DNA of 38,498 bases from Nonomuraea sp. SBT364 (GTDB taxonomy: Bacteria > Actinomycetota > Actinomycetes > Streptosporangiales > Streptosporangiaceae), in assembly GCF_001083785.1 (NCBI RefSeq), contig NZ_LAVL01000076.1, positions 1 to 38,498 on the forward strand, given 5' to 3'. The position numbers and the translations under genes were made by a program. The notes beneath the pieces were generated by a model. It did no database searches. It saw only the letters and a program-made list of their open reading frames with translations, and had not been told where the DNA came from. Shown piece after piece: positions 8,215-17,105 of the stretch. Positions within the stretch are counted from its first letter, which is position 1. Every line of letters begins with the position of its first letter.

Positions 8215-9900
8215 TCAGACCTCGACCACCACAGGGATGATCATCGGGCGTCGACGGTAGGTGTCACTCACCCAGCGCCCCACCGTACGGCGGACCACGC
8301 GGCGGATCTCCTGCATATCGATCACCCCGTCTGCAGCCTTCTCTTCGAGCGCCTTCTCGATCTGCGGGATGAACTGCTCGAACTGTGCGGGGTCTATGCC
8401 GGATCCGCGTGCGTGGATCTCCGGCCCAGCCGTGAGCTTGCCCGTACTGGAGTCGACCACTATGACGACGGAGATGAACCCTTCGTCACCGAGGATCCGC
8501 CGGTCCTTCAACGAAACGTCGGTGATCTCGCCGACCGACGATCCGTCGACGTACACGTACCCGGCGTGAACCGCGCCGACGATCTTCGCCCGGCCGTCGA
8601 CCAGGTCGACCACGACGCCGTCTTCGGCGATCACGATGTGGTCGTCCGGCACGCCGGTGAGCGCCGCCAGCTTGGCGTGCGCCCGCAGGTGCCGCCATTC
8701 CCCGTGGACCGGCATGAAGTTGGACGGCCGGGTGAGGTTCAGCACGTAGAGCAGCTCGCCAGCCGCCGCGTGACCGGACACGTGCACCTTGGCGTTGCCC
8801 TTGTGAACCACGCGGGCACCCCAGCGGGTCAGCCCGTTGATCACCTTGTTGACCGCGGTCTCGTTGCCCGGCACGAGCGACGATGCGAGCAGGACCGTGT
8901 CCCCCTGCGCGATGCGGATCGGGTGGTCGCGGTTGGCCATCCTCGACAGCGCGGCCATGGGTTCGCCCTGGGAGCCGGTGCAGATCAGCACCACGTCCTG
9001 CGGCGGCCAGGCCTCGATGTCGCGAGAGTCGACGATCAACTCCGGCGGCACCTTGAGATAGCCGAGATCGCGAGCCACCCCCATGTTGCGCACCATCGAC
9101 CGGCCGACGAGGGCAACCTTGCGGCCATGCTTGGCCGCGGCGTCCATCACCTGCTGGATGCGGTGGACGTGGGAGGCGAAGCTGGCCACGATGACCCGCT
9201 GCTCCGACGTACGGATGACCTCGTCGATGACCGGCGCGATCTCCCGCTCACTGGTGACGAACCCGGGCACCTCGGCGTTGGTCGAGTCGGACATCAGCAG
9301 GTCGACGCCCTCGCTGCCGAGCCGGGCGAATCCGCCCAGGTCGGTGAGCCGGCCATCGCTCGGCAGCTGGTCCATGCGGAAGTCGCCGGTGTGCAGGACG
9401 ATGCCTGCGGGCGTCCTGATGGCGACCGCCAGAGCGTCGGGGATCGAGTGGTTGACCGCCAGGAACTCGCAGTCGAACGGCCCGAAGGAGTGCCGTTCGC
9501 CTTCGACGACCTGGAGCTTGGTCGGCTGGATCCTGTGCTCGGTGAGCTTGGCCTCGATCAGGGCAAGCGTCAGCTTGGAGCCGATGAGCGGGATGTCGCG
9601 CCGCTCGCGCAGGAGGTAGGGGACCGCCCCGATGTGGTCTTCGTGGGCATGCGTCAGCACCACGGCCTCGACCTGGTCGAGCCGGTCCCTGATGTACTCG
9701 AAGTCGGGCAGGATCAGGTCGACGCCCGGCTGATCGGGCTCGGGGAAGAGCACCCCGCAGTCAACGATCAGGAGGCGGCCGTCATACTCGAAGACGGCCA
9801 TGTTCCGGCCGATCTCGCCGAGCCCGCCAAGTGCGACAATGCGCAAGCCGCCGTCAGGCAGCACCGGAGGAGGGCCAAGCTCAGGATGCGGATGGCTCAT
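8215..9900 (-). CDS. rnj: Ribonuclease J
   Basis: 561 residues, the usual length for actinobacterial RNase J, a 5'-3' exo- and endoribonuclease of the metallo-beta-lactamase/beta-CASP class. The N-terminus has LRIVALGGLGEIGRNMAVFE, the zinc motif THAHEDHIGAVPY (H84, H86, D88, H89), HTGDFRMDQ and LLMSDSTNAE. The beta-CASP domain has VIVASFASHVHRIQQVMDAA, ICTGSQGEPMAALSR and HVSGHAAAGEL. The C-terminal dimerisation part ends VVRRTVGRWVSDTYRRRPMI. It lies 66 bases downstream of dapA on the same strand, the order widespread in Actinomycetota, so the two are probably co-transcribed. It processes mRNA and rRNA in the cytoplasm. Confidence 0.97.
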   Translation of the reverse strand: MSHPHPELGPPPVLPDGGLRIVALGGLGEIGRNMAVFEYDGRLLIVDCGVLFPEPDQPGVDLILPDFEYIRDRLDQVEAVVLTHAHEDHIGAVPYLLRERRDIPLIGSKLTLALIEAKLTEHRIQPTKLQVVEGERHSFGPFDCEFLAVNHSIPDALAVAIRTPAGIVLHTGDFRMDQLPSDGRLTDLGGFARLGSEGVDLLMSDSTNAEVPGFVTSEREIAPVIDEVIRTSEQRVIVASFASHVHRIQQVMDAAAKHGRKVALVGRSMVRNMGVARDLGYLKVPPELIVDSRDIEAWPPQDVVLICTGSQGEPMAALSRMANRDHPIRIAQGDTVLLASSLVPGNETAVNKVINGLTRWGARVVHKGNAKVHVSGHAAAGELLYVLNLTRPSNFMPVHGEWRHLRAHAKLAALTGVPDDHIVIAEDGVVVDLVDGRAKIVGAVHAGYVYVDGSSVGEITDVSLKDRRILGDEGFISVVIVVDSSTGKLTAGPEIHARGSGIDPAQFEQFIPQIEKALEEKAADGVIDMQEIRRVVRRTVGRWVSDTYRRRPMIIPVVVEV

Positions 9901-9966
9901 ACCCGGCTCCCAAAGTCGACCCCATGGTCAAATCGTGTTCTCAAAACTCCCGGTTCCTCCCCGTTC

Positions 9967-10884
9967 CTATACGTCTGTCAACTTCACCCCGCCGGCCACC
10001 AGGCAAGCACGCAGCTCGGCGATTTGCTTCTCCGTCGCGGGCACGAGCGGCAGGCGTACCGGTCCGACCGGCACCCCCACCAGGCTCAGCGCCGCCTTTG
10101 CCATGATCGCGCCGCCCGCGCTCTTCATGATTCCCTCGACGACCGGCGCCACCTGGCGGTGGATCGCACGCGCCCCGTCGATGTCACCACTCCGGTGTAC
10201 CTGGATCATGCGGGCGAGATCGGCACCGACCACATGCCCGACCACGCTCACGAACCCGGCCGCGCCGAGCGAGAGCCAGGCCATGTTGAGCAGGTCGTCA
10301 CCCGAGTAGAAGGCGAGATCGGTTACCGACATCAGCTGGCTGCCGGCGAACAGGTCTCCCTTTGCGTCCTTCACCGCCACGATGCGCTCGTGCTGGGCCA
10401 GCCGGATCAAGGTTTCGGTCTTGATCGGCACGCCGCTGCGGCCTGGGATGTCATAGAGCATAACCGGCAGCTCTGTCGCGTCGGCCACGGCGGTGAAATG
10501 TCTGTACAGCCCCTCTTGCGGAGGCTTGCTGTAATAAGGGGTCACCACCAGCAGGCCATGGGCGCCCTCACGGGCTGCGCGCTTGGCCAGTTCGACACTG
10601 TGACGTGTGTCGTTGGTGCCCGCTCCGGCCACCACGATCGCGCGGTCGCCCACCGCTTCGAGAACCGCGCCGAGGATACGGGCCTTCTCCTCGTCGGAGG
10701 TGGTGGGGGATTCGCCGGTCGTACCGCTGACGATCAGCCCGTCGTTGTGCTGCTCGTCCACCAGGAAAGTCGCGAGGCGTCGCACGGCCTTGTAATCGAC
10801 CTCACCGTCGCCGGTGAACGGCGTGACCATCGCGGTCAGCATGCGGCCGAAGGGCGCGTCCGTGGTTCCAGTTGGCGATGCCAT
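9967..10884 (-). CDS. dapA: 4-hydroxy-tetrahydrodipicolinate synthase
   Basis: 305 residues from ATG 10884; an in-frame start 15 codons upstream adds a tail unlike the family. It condenses pyruvate with aspartate semialdehyde, the first committed step to meso-diaminopimelate and lysine. The visible sites are GTTGESPT (the pyruvate carboxylate-binding Thr pair), YDIPGRSG (Tyr144), and the Schiff-base Lys172 in VAVKDAKGD; VTPYYSKPPQEG is also typical. It is followed by rnj. Its upstream side is unusual: about 1.3 kb of repetitive non-coding sequence instead of the thyX/dapB-type neighbours often seen. Confidence 0.96.
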   Translation of the reverse strand: MASPTGTTDAPFGRMLTAMVTPFTGDGEVDYKAVRRLATFLVDEQHNDGLIVSGTTGESPTTSDEEKARILGAVLEAVGDRAIVVAGAGTNDTRHSVELAKRAAREGAHGLLVVTPYYSKPPQEGLYRHFTAVADATELPVMLYDIPGRSGVPIKTETLIRLAQHERIVAVKDAKGDLFAGSQLMSVTDLAFYSGDDLLNMAWLSLGAAGFVSVVGHVVGADLARMIQVHRSGDIDGARAIHRQVAPVVEGIMKSAGGAIMAKAALSLVGVPVGPVRLPLVPATEKQIAELRACLVAGGVKLTDV

Positions 10885-11310
10885 AGTGCGAACGCTACCT
10901 GGATTCCGAAATCCGTTGGACGCCGCCACCCCGCTTTGCCTGCCTGGAGCCGCCTTTTGTCACACCGTTCTCCGGCATCTCAGGGCACATCCGACTACGC
11001 TCCGCAGTTGTCGATCGCTCCCCCCATCCATGCCCGCCCTCCGCGGCGCCACTCCTGGCCGCCGTTATGACTTCCGGCACGACACCCCGCCCTCGCGGCC
11101 CGACACTTTCAGCGGGCAGGCGAGCGGGCTACGCAGCGCAGGCGCCCCCGGGCGAGAGGCGCGCCCCGGAGCGAGCGTCCGGGCCCCGGGCGAGGGCCGC
11201 GCCCCAGGGCAAGCGTCGTGACCGGGCCACGGACGTGACCCCAGGCGAAGGGCGCAACCGGGCCAGGGACGTAACTCCAGGCGAAGGGCGCAACCGGGGG
11301 CAAGCATCTT

Positions 11311-11444
11311 GACCCGGGACGGGGACGCACCCCGGACGAAGGGCGTACCCCAGGGGCAAGCGTCATGACCCGGGACGGGGACGCACCCCGGACGAAGGGC
11401 GTACCCCGGGGCAAGCGCCGTGACCCGGAACGGGGACGTACCCC
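11311..11444. repeat. 55/56-bp direct repeats
   Basis: Three consecutive copies start at 11311, 11367 and 11422. Copies 1 and 2 are identical over about 41 bases (each opening GACCCGGGACGGGGACGCAC); the third has substitutions (GACCCGGAACGGGGACGTAC). The links are GGGGCAAGCGTCAT-like. The high identity of the first two suggests a recent duplication inside an older decayed array. Confidence 0.8.
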
Positions 11445-11624
11445 GGGCTGGTGTCGGACCAGGCCCCTGGGCTGGGGCTGCAGCCCCAGGCAAGCGTCAC
11501 CCCCGAACTGGGAGCGACTGCGGGCGAGGGCCGTGACCCGTGGCAAGCGTCGTACCCCCGGATGGGGACGCGACCGGATGGACGGGAGACGTAACCCCGG
11601 ACGGAAACGTAATCCCGGGCGAGC

Positions 11625-11732
11625 GCGTAACCCAGGGCGAGCGCGCGCCCCCGAGGCAGGGCGTAACCCAGGGCGAGCGTTATGCCCAGGGCCAAGGCGT
11701 AACCCAGGGCGAGCGTTGCGCCCAGGGGCTGG
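11625..11732. repeat. 18-bp tandem repeat, six units
   Basis: Six head-to-tail 18-mers. Units 1, 3 and 5 (11625, 11661, 11697) are identical, GCGTAACCCAGGGCGAGC; units 2, 4 and 6 are diverged versions (GCGCGCCCCCGAGGCAGG, GTTATGCCCAGGGCCAAG, GTTGCGCCCAGGGGCTGG). The higher-order period is therefore 36 bp. The unit is a multiple of three, but it carries an in-frame TAA in one plus frame and gives only Ala-Leu-Gly-Tyr repeats on the minus strand, so I do not call it coding. Confidence 0.85.
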
Positions 11733-12155
11733 GAGCGTGACCGGTCTGAGGCGCAATCGGGGCGGAGGCCTGGCCTGCCTGAGGCGTGACCCAGGCGGGA
11801 GAGCGTGGCCGGCTAGATGTGGCCGCTACGAGGCGTGGGGGCGTCTGAGGCGTGGAGGGTCTGATGCGCGGGGCATCCTAGGCGTGAGCGAGTTGGCGTG
11901 AGCGTGGGCGTCGGCGTGGGGGCTCGTTGCGACGGCGGCGTCGCATCGAGCGGGGCCGGACAAGCATCCGGACCGAGGGCCAACTCCCGTGGCCGGGCAA
12001 TGGAAGAGGTCGCCGATATGTGCTCGGGGGTACACACATCGACGACCTCTACCGGAGAATCGGCAGCCCTTACACCGGCGTTACAGGGTTTCTCCGATAA
12101 TTTTCCGCTACCGCAAAGTTGGGGCTCCAGCGGTCCTCGATGACGGTCGGTTACC

Positions 12156-12169
12156 TGCCGAATACGGCA
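12156..12169. promoter_or_regulatory. Candidate operator upstream of GntR gene
   Basis: TGCCG-AATA-CGGCA, 5-bp inverted arms about 40 bases before the GntR start and downstream of a GATAAT at 12096-12101. GntR/HutC regulators often bind short inverted repeats near their own gene. Short and untested. Confidence 0.25.
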
Positions 12170-12210
12170 ACATGGGGCAACGCCTCACACGAACCCCCAG
12201 GGATGGACTA

Positions 12211-12927
12211 GTGACCACCTCAGATCCGGTCTACCTGCGTGTCGTTGAAGACATTCGACGGCAGATCAACGACGGTACCCTTCCTCCTGGCGCGCCCATT
12301 CCTTCGCGGGCGCAGCTGACCCGCAAGTATCAGGTCGGTGAGACCGCAGCCCGTCACGCTCTGCGTGTGCTGGCGGGTGAAGGTCTCATCATCGGCCGCG
12401 TGGGTTCGGGCCATTACGTCAAAGAACGGCCTGATCTCTCATCGCTGCACCGATGGCGTTTCCTTGATCATCCTACCCCCTTCGCAGCCGATCTCCAGTC
12501 ACAGGGGCGGCGCGTGACGTGGGATTGGTACAGCGAGCCGGCCGAGGCGGGCCCCGATCTCGCCAGGCGGCTCCGGGTGGACCGTACCGCCACCCTCACC
12601 AAGACGCGTTATGTCTTCCGCGGCGACGGGCGGCCGCTCCAGCTGGCGACCGCGTACGAGCCGCTGGAGTTCGCTCCGCACACCGAGGAGGAACGGCGCA
12701 GCCTGGTCGCCAGGCTGGACGCGCACGGGATAAAGATCACGGAAGTCGTCGAGAGCATCCACACCCGGGTTCCCGAGCCGCGCGAGAGCGAGGTCCTGGA
12801 CCTGTCGGCCGGCGTCCACGTCCTGCATGTCGAACGTACCCACTGGGCCGGCGACCGGCCGGTGGAGACCAGCGACATCGTCATTCCGGGTGACCGGTTC
12901 AGGATGGTTTACAGCATGCCCCTCTGA
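12211..12927 (+). CDS. GntR/HutC-family regulator (wHTH plus UTRA)
   Basis: 238 residues from GTG 12211, preceded by AGGGATGGA. The N-terminal winged helix is DPVYLRVVEDIRRQINDGTL, then PIPSRAQLTRKYQVGETAAR and the wing IIGRVGSGHYV. From about residue 80 an UTRA effector domain is visible: VTWDWYSEPAEAGPDLARRL, TKTRYVFRGDGRPLQLATAY, and near the end VLHVERTHWAGDRPVETSDI. UTRA domains bind small metabolites such as sugars or amino-acid derivatives; the ligand here is unknown. No obvious target operon adjoins it: radC follows after 140 bases and the repeat field lies upstream. Confidence 0.92.
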   Translation: MTTSDPVYLRVVEDIRRQINDGTLPPGAPIPSRAQLTRKYQVGETAARHALRVLAGEGLIIGRVGSGHYVKERPDLSSLHRWRFLDHPTPFAADLQSQGRRVTWDWYSEPAEAGPDLARRLRVDRTATLTKTRYVFRGDGRPLQLATAYEPLEFAPHTEEERRSLVARLDAHGIKITEVVESIHTRVPEPRESEVLDLSAGVHVLHVERTHWAGDRPVETSDIVIPGDRFRMVYSMPL

Positions 12928-13066
12928 CTGATTCGTCCTATTGATTCCCGGGATCGCCACCCCGGAGTTTCGCCGTGTCCGGCATGTCGGTCTAGCGTGC
13001 GCCGCCCTCTCATTCCAGGTCAGAGGTTGTCGGTGCTCGTTGATAGAAACGTGCAGGAGGTGGGGG

Positions 13067-13747
13067 ATGCGCGTCAAAGACCTGCCGCGGCGGGAGCGGC
13101 CCCGCGAGCGGCTCATGGAGAACGGCGCCGGGGCGCTGGCCGATCGCGAGTTGCTGGCAGTGCTGCTCGGCTCGGGTTTCCGCGGCACCAGCGCGATGGA
13201 TCTGGCCGCGCGGGTCATCGCGCACTGCGGCGACCTCGACGGCCTGGCTCGATCCGAGCCGCACCGGCTGCTGGCCGTGCCGGGGGTGGGGCCGGCCAAG
13301 GCGGCACGGGTGGCGGCGGCGTTCCATCTCGTGCGGCGGGCCGACGCCGAGCCCGAACGGGTCCGGATCACCGGCACGTCCGATCTGGCCGCGGTCGCCG
13401 CGCCGCTGTTGCGCGGGCACGCCTACGAGCGGCTGGTGCTGGTCGTCTGCGACGGCCGGGGCGCGGTGCTGCGGCGCACCGTGATGACCGAGGGCGGCAC
13501 CGACCACACGATGGTCCCGGTGCGGGAGATCGTCACGGCGGTGCTGACGGCGGGCGGCGCCGCGTTCGGCATCGCGCACAACCATCCGAGCGGCTGCCTC
13601 GATCCGAGCGATGACGACATGCTGGCGACGGGCCGCCTGATGGACGCCGCCGAGACGGTGGGGCTGCGCTTTCTCGATCATCTCGTCATCACCGACACCG
13701 CCTGGCGCCGCATCGCGAGCCCGGACGGTGGCAGGATGGCGGCATGA
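13067..13747 (+). CDS. radC: RadC family JAB/MPN-domain protein
   Basis: 226 residues from ATG 13067, with a strong ribosome site (AGGAGG, 13055-13060). The N-terminus carries the UPF0758 opening KDLPRRERPRERLMENGAGA, LADRELLAVLLGSGF and a helix-hairpin-helix VPGVGPAKAARVAAAF. The C-terminal JAB domain (about 100-226) shows VPVREIVTAVL, AHNHPSGCLDPSDDD (the HxH-x-D zinc motif) and LDHLVITDTAW. The name RadC is historical. The family has a metalloprotease-like fold with no settled function in repair. It is followed 18 bases later by a small gene on the same strand. Confidence 0.92.
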   Translation: MRVKDLPRRERPRERLMENGAGALADRELLAVLLGSGFRGTSAMDLAARVIAHCGDLDGLARSEPHRLLAVPGVGPAKAARVAAAFHLVRRADAEPERVRITGTSDLAAVAAPLLRGHAYERLVLVVCDGRGAVLRRTVMTEGGTDHTMVPVREIVTAVLTAGGAAFGIAHNHPSGCLDPSDDDMLATGRLMDAAETVGLRFLDHLVITDTAWRRIASPDGGRMAA

Positions 13748-13765
13748 CGAGCCTCCGAAAGGACC

Positions 13766-14122
13766 ATGGCGCGTAGACGGCCCGCGAGCGTCCGCGCCGA
13801 CGCTCTCCGCCGATGTCGGACTAACGACGCCCCCATTCGCCACATCCCCGGCATCTCCGCCCGAGGTCGCGATGCCATCGCCCGTCTCGAACGCACCCGC
13901 CTGCGCCCCAGCGCCGCCGCTGACGCGCTGCAGGCGTGGTCGCTGTTCGTACGGGATCCCGTACATCGGCTGTTCGATCCGCGGTGGGGCTGCGGAGATC
14001 CGGTGTGCTGCTCCGACCCCGACGAAACGCGCGCTGTGCTGGAGGCGGTCCTCAAGGTGCTGCCGCCGGCCGATGCCCGGGTGCTGCGCGCACGTGTCCG
14101 GGAGCTGGATGAGCTGTGGTGA
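13766..14122 (+). CDS. Hypothetical protein
   Basis: 118 residues from ATG 13766, preceded by GAAAGGA. The first ~40 residues are very basic (MARRRPASVRADALRRCR). The remainder has an amphipathic helix and the segment WSLFVRDPVHRLFDPRWGCG followed by DPVCCSDPDETRA, then a terminal leucine-rich helix VLPPADARVLRARVRELDEL. The closing part looks like a real helical protein with Cys pairs. I do not recognise a family. Codon positions are GC3-rich as in its neighbours. It may be co-transcribed with radC. Confidence 0.6.
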   Translation: MARRRPASVRADALRRCRTNDAPIRHIPGISARGRDAIARLERTRLRPSAAADALQAWSLFVRDPVHRLFDPRWGCGDPVCCSDPDETRAVLEAVLKVLPPADARVLRARVRELDELW

Positions 14123-14392
14123 TGAAGCAGGGTCATTCCCCCAGCTCCCCCGAAACCGCATGATCCATACGAAAGCGCAGAAGGCCCGCCGCCTCCCATA
14201 CCCCCGTGGCATCCTGAGTCCGCGGGTCGGCCGTTGAGGACGTCAGGCGGCCGATTACTCGTAGTGCGTGGTCACGCGGCCTCCCGGAAGGACGTGGGCC
14301 ATGTTGCCTGCCGCCGGGCACCCATCAGCTGGTGCCGAAGGCAACCGGCTCAGTTGACGGTGACGGGCCAGTCGGCCCGGCGGCAGGCATCC

Positions 14393-15211
14393 TTACGCGA
14401 ATCGCCCGGCATGCCTGCCCACCCAGTCGGCGAACGTACGGGGCTGCCTGCCGGTGATCTCCGCCACCGTCGGCACCACTGTGTACGCCTCCGGAGGCGG
14501 GTTGCCCTGCCAGGCGGCGAGCAGGTCGACGAGCTCCTCCGCGTGCCCGGCGCGCCGCCAGCGCTCACGCGCCTCTTCCTCCGTCAGCTCCGCGAACTCC
14601 AGCTCCCGCCCGATCGTCCGGGCGATCACCGCCAGGCGTTCGCGCGGGGTCAGCGCCTGCGGGCCGGTCAGCGTGTAGATCTTGCCCGCGTGCCCCGGTT
14701 CGGCGAGCGCCACCGCCGCGACGGCCCCGACATCCGCCTCGTCGACCATCGCGGACCGTACGTCGCCGAACGGTTCACGTACCACTCCGTCTTTTCGTAT
14801 GGCATCTGCCCACCCCAGCATGTTGCCCATGAAATCGACGGGCTGGAGGCGGGTCCATTCGAGCGCGCTCGACTCGACCGCCTCCTCCACCGGGCCCAAC
14901 TGGCCGTTCCACAGCACGGTGGCGCGTCGCACGCCGGCCTTCAGCGCCAGCTCGACGATCTCGGGGCCGGTGGTGAGGGTGGCGTAGTCGTCACCTCCGA
15001 CGGTCAGCAGGTGTACGCCGGTCACGCCGTCGAAGGCGGGGCCGAGGGTCTCGGGCCTGGTGAGGTCACCGGCCACCACCTCCACCTCGGGCGGCAGGCC
15101 GGCCTTCACCGGGTCCCTGGTCAGCGCCCGGACGTGATGTCCTGCTTGGAGCAAGTGGCTGACGACATGGCGACCGGCCTTTCCGGTCGCTCCTGTCACG
15201 AGGTAGGTCAT
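14393..15211 (-). CDS. NAD(P)-binding NmrA-like oxidoreductase
   Basis: 272 residues. The N-terminal dinucleotide motif TYLVTGATGKAGRHVVSHLL (GxxGxxG) is followed by HHVRALTRDP, which sets NADP specificity in this group, and by VVAGDLTRPETLGPAFDGV. The middle has WTRLQPVDFMGNML, where the extended-SDR catalytic Tyr is absent, typical of atypical SDRs of the NmrA/HSCARG class. The C-terminus carries YTLTGPQALTPRERLAVIAR. Such proteins act as quinone or flavin reductases or as redox sensors. It is isolated, with gene-free DNA on both sides. Confidence 0.9.
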   Translation of the reverse strand: MTYLVTGATGKAGRHVVSHLLQAGHHVRALTRDPVKAGLPPEVEVVAGDLTRPETLGPAFDGVTGVHLLTVGGDDYATLTTGPEIVELALKAGVRRATVLWNGQLGPVEEAVESSALEWTRLQPVDFMGNMLGWADAIRKDGVVREPFGDVRSAMVDEADVGAVAAVALAEPGHAGKIYTLTGPQALTPRERLAVIARTIGRELEFAELTEEEARERWRRAGHAEELVDLLAAWQGNPPPEAYTVVPTVAEITGRQPRTFADWVGRHAGRFA

Positions 15212-16574
15212 GAGCGGGCTCCTTCACATTGGTCCCTCGACCGTAGAACCTGAATGTAACTTGAGGTCAAGTGGAGATGGCTTGCTGGTGGACGGGCTCA
15301 TCCGCTCCACGCGTGGGGGTGTGCCAGGACGTCTCCTGTGGGTGGATGGGTGGCGGGTGCGCCCGGTGTCCGCCCAGGTCACGTGGATGTTGCCGTGGTG
15401 CGGGGTGCTGGCCGGCGCATTCGGTGAAGGGTTTCCGGGCTGCCTCGGCGGGTCCGTCCCCGGTTCAGCGCATGGCGTCAATCCGCACGCTTGCTGCGAG
15501 GACCGAGCGGCATTTCCGAGATGGCGGGAAACGCGGCTGGGGCCTGGGTGGGGGCAGGGCCGCGGACATGACGCGAACGATGCCTGCCGCTCGGCGACTG
15601 TTGCCCTGCGGCTCCTGCGGCAGGACCCCCGGTGGCCGGCGGACGGCATCCTGAGGAACGGAGGGCCGAGACTGGCGGACGGCATCCCCCCGGTGACCGG
15701 CGAGCGACGGTACGGGCGGCGAGCGACAATGCGCGCAACGACCGCGGGCGGCGATGCGGGCGGTCACCGCAGACGGCGATGCGCAGTCCGACTGGCGGAC
15801 GGCATGCCTCTCGATGACCGTGCGCGGTAGCGCAGGCGGGGACCGCGCGCGGCATTGCGCGGTGTGACCAGTAAGCGGCCGAAGGCGTCGAGGTCGGCCC
15901 GGCGGCGCATCGGGTGCGCGGTGTTGGCGGAGTGCTCGCAGGTACAAGGCCGGCCTACGGCGGCGCGTCGAGACGGGAGCGACGAAGAGCGCCGGACAGC
16001 GCCACGCTGTTCGGTGAGCAGGCCACCGATGCCTTGGATCTCGGGACGCTCAGGGACCTGGCAGCCTCCGCGCGCAGCACCATACCGGGCACGACCATTT
16101 ACATCCCCGAAGACCCGAGCTGCAGCAACACGATCAGGTTCAGCCGGTTGCGCGAGGCGCCCAAGCCCTTCAGGCAGATGCTCTACGGGCAGTTCGCCCC
16201 CCGAGCACATCGTCCATGCGGCCCGATGAAGGGCTACGGACGCGGCGGAGGGACGGCGCGGCAGTCAGCGGGCAGCCCGGGAGCTGAACGCCTCACGCGT
16301 CACCGGAAAGGCACGGTAACGGGCGGCGTCGGACGTCGGCGCGACGAGAGGCGGCCCATCCGGGGAGTGGGACTCCGGCGGGCCGTGCGACTGAGACTGG
16401 GTCCCGCCGGAGCCCCCGAACCCTCGTGAGCCCGGACCCGGATCCGGAAGACACGAGGGATATGGACCCGGCAGGTGCGGGCGTATTGGGATGACACCTG
16501 CCGGGGGAAATCGGACAGGGCCTGGACCCGTGCCTGTCCGGTCGAACGGATCGCGGCCACGACGCGATCCATGG
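15212..16574. other. Gene-poor region with degenerate repeats
   Basis: About 1.36 kb. Frames on both strands are mostly Arg/Pro/Gly-rich shadows. Loose repeats are visible, for example GACTGGCGGACGGCAT at about 15670 and again at about 15790. A frameshifted ORF (15995-16229) is the only part that looks like former protein sequence. Confidence 0.5.
15995..16229 (+). pseudogene. Frameshifted ORF of unknown family
   Basis: In one frame the sequence reads ALDLGTLRDLAASARSTIPG, TTIYIPEDPSCSNTIRFSRL and REAPKPFRQMLYGQFA, a far less biased composition than its surroundings. At a run of six C (16197-16202) the frame must shift by one base to continue as PEHIVHAAR and stop at 16227-16229. Either one C was inserted and the gene is dead, or the run is a sequencing error. 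No start codon with a ribosome site is clear; the N-terminus may be lost. I do not recognise the family. Confidence 0.4.
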
Positions 16575-17000
16575 TCATGGCTTCGCGACGCCCTCCATCC
16601 CTTGCGAGCGAGGCCATGAGGTGTGTGAGGCCTGAGAGCCGCTACGCCGGTGCAGCGGCCCGGCAGGCCGCGCCGCATGCCGTGATGGGCGGCCGAGGCT
16701 GTCGCGCAACGACGGCACGCCCGCGCTCAGCAGGCGGACCCACAACTCGTTGATACTGGCGGCGCTGTCGCGAGGACTCTCCACGGTGATCGACTGGTCC
16801 TTGACCAGGTGGACCCGGCGTATGAACCGTCTGCCTTCCGCCTGGCACAGTTCGTAGTAGGGCTCCCGGCAGGGGCACGTGTAATCGCGCACCCGGACCG
16901 GGCTGGCCCGGACCGCCTCAGGCGACCAGGCGATGGCAAGCTCCACGTCTCTGCCAGCCGGCACGTGGTGCCCGTGCTGGTCATCCATCTCCCAGAACAT
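16575..17000 (-). CDS. Hypothetical protein with CPC...C motif
   Basis: 141 residues from ATG 17000. The first ~95 residues look like a true protein: VELAIAWSPEAVRASPVRVR, then DYTCPCREPYYELCQAEGRR and FIRRVHLVKDQSITVESPRD, ASINELWVRLLSAG. The three cysteines (CPC...C) could bind a metal. After about residue 95 the sequence becomes Arg/Pro/His-rich and loses helical character, so the original C-terminus may have been lost by frameshift. It is transcribed away from the first double-winged-helix regulator, with 105 bases between their starts, and could be its target or partner (inference). Confidence 0.5.
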   Translation of the reverse strand: MFWEMDDQHGHHVPAGRDVELAIAWSPEAVRASPVRVRDYTCPCREPYYELCQAEGRRFIRRVHLVKDQSITVESPRDSAASINELWVRLLSAGVPSLRDSLGRPSRHAARPAGPLHRRSGSQASHTSWPRSQGMEGVAKP

Positions 17001-17093
17001 GCACTCACTATAACGCCTCTCCCATCCGCTGGTCTAGCTCGTATCCATAGACCTAGTGAGCGTCTGTTTTGTGCGCGCATGTCTACTTTCGTC

Positions 17094-17099
17094 TATAAT
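17094..17099 (+). promoter_or_regulatory. Perfect -10 box for a leaderless gene
   Basis: TATAAT ends six bases before the GTG at 17106, placing the transcription start at or next to the start codon. No convincing -35 is seen (TTGTGC at 17069-17074 is 19 bases away). Confidence 0.65.
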
Positions 17100-17105
17100 C
17101 CGGGC

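Larger units (their letters stand above)
10885..12210. other. Long gene-free region upstream of dapA, with repeat field
   Basis: About 1.3 kb between the divergent dapA and GntR starts. Many open frames exist on both strands, but all translate to Arg/Pro/Gly/Ala repeats that follow the DNA repeats. The central part (about 11130-11760) is a degenerate repeat field with two orderly sub-arrays given below. The last 200 bases before the GntR gene are less GC-rich and hold a possible -10 (GATAAT, 12096-12101). Confidence 0.6.

Noticed and set aside
7666..11070. A 1134-codon open frame on the plus strand
   Set aside because: It lies antisense to rnj and dapA, both certain genes, and its protein is His/Arg/Asp-rich shadow sequence, as expected opposite GC3-rich coding DNA.
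11625..11732. CRISPR array
   Set aside because: The units are 18 bp, contiguous, and the alternating units are diverged copies of the repeat rather than unique spacers. No cas genes are present.
11065..11756. Repeat-containing proteins encoded in the repeat field
   Set aside because: Several overlapping frames give equally repetitive Arg/Pro/Gly or Ala-Leu-Gly-Tyr strings with no ribosome site. The DNA repeat explains them.
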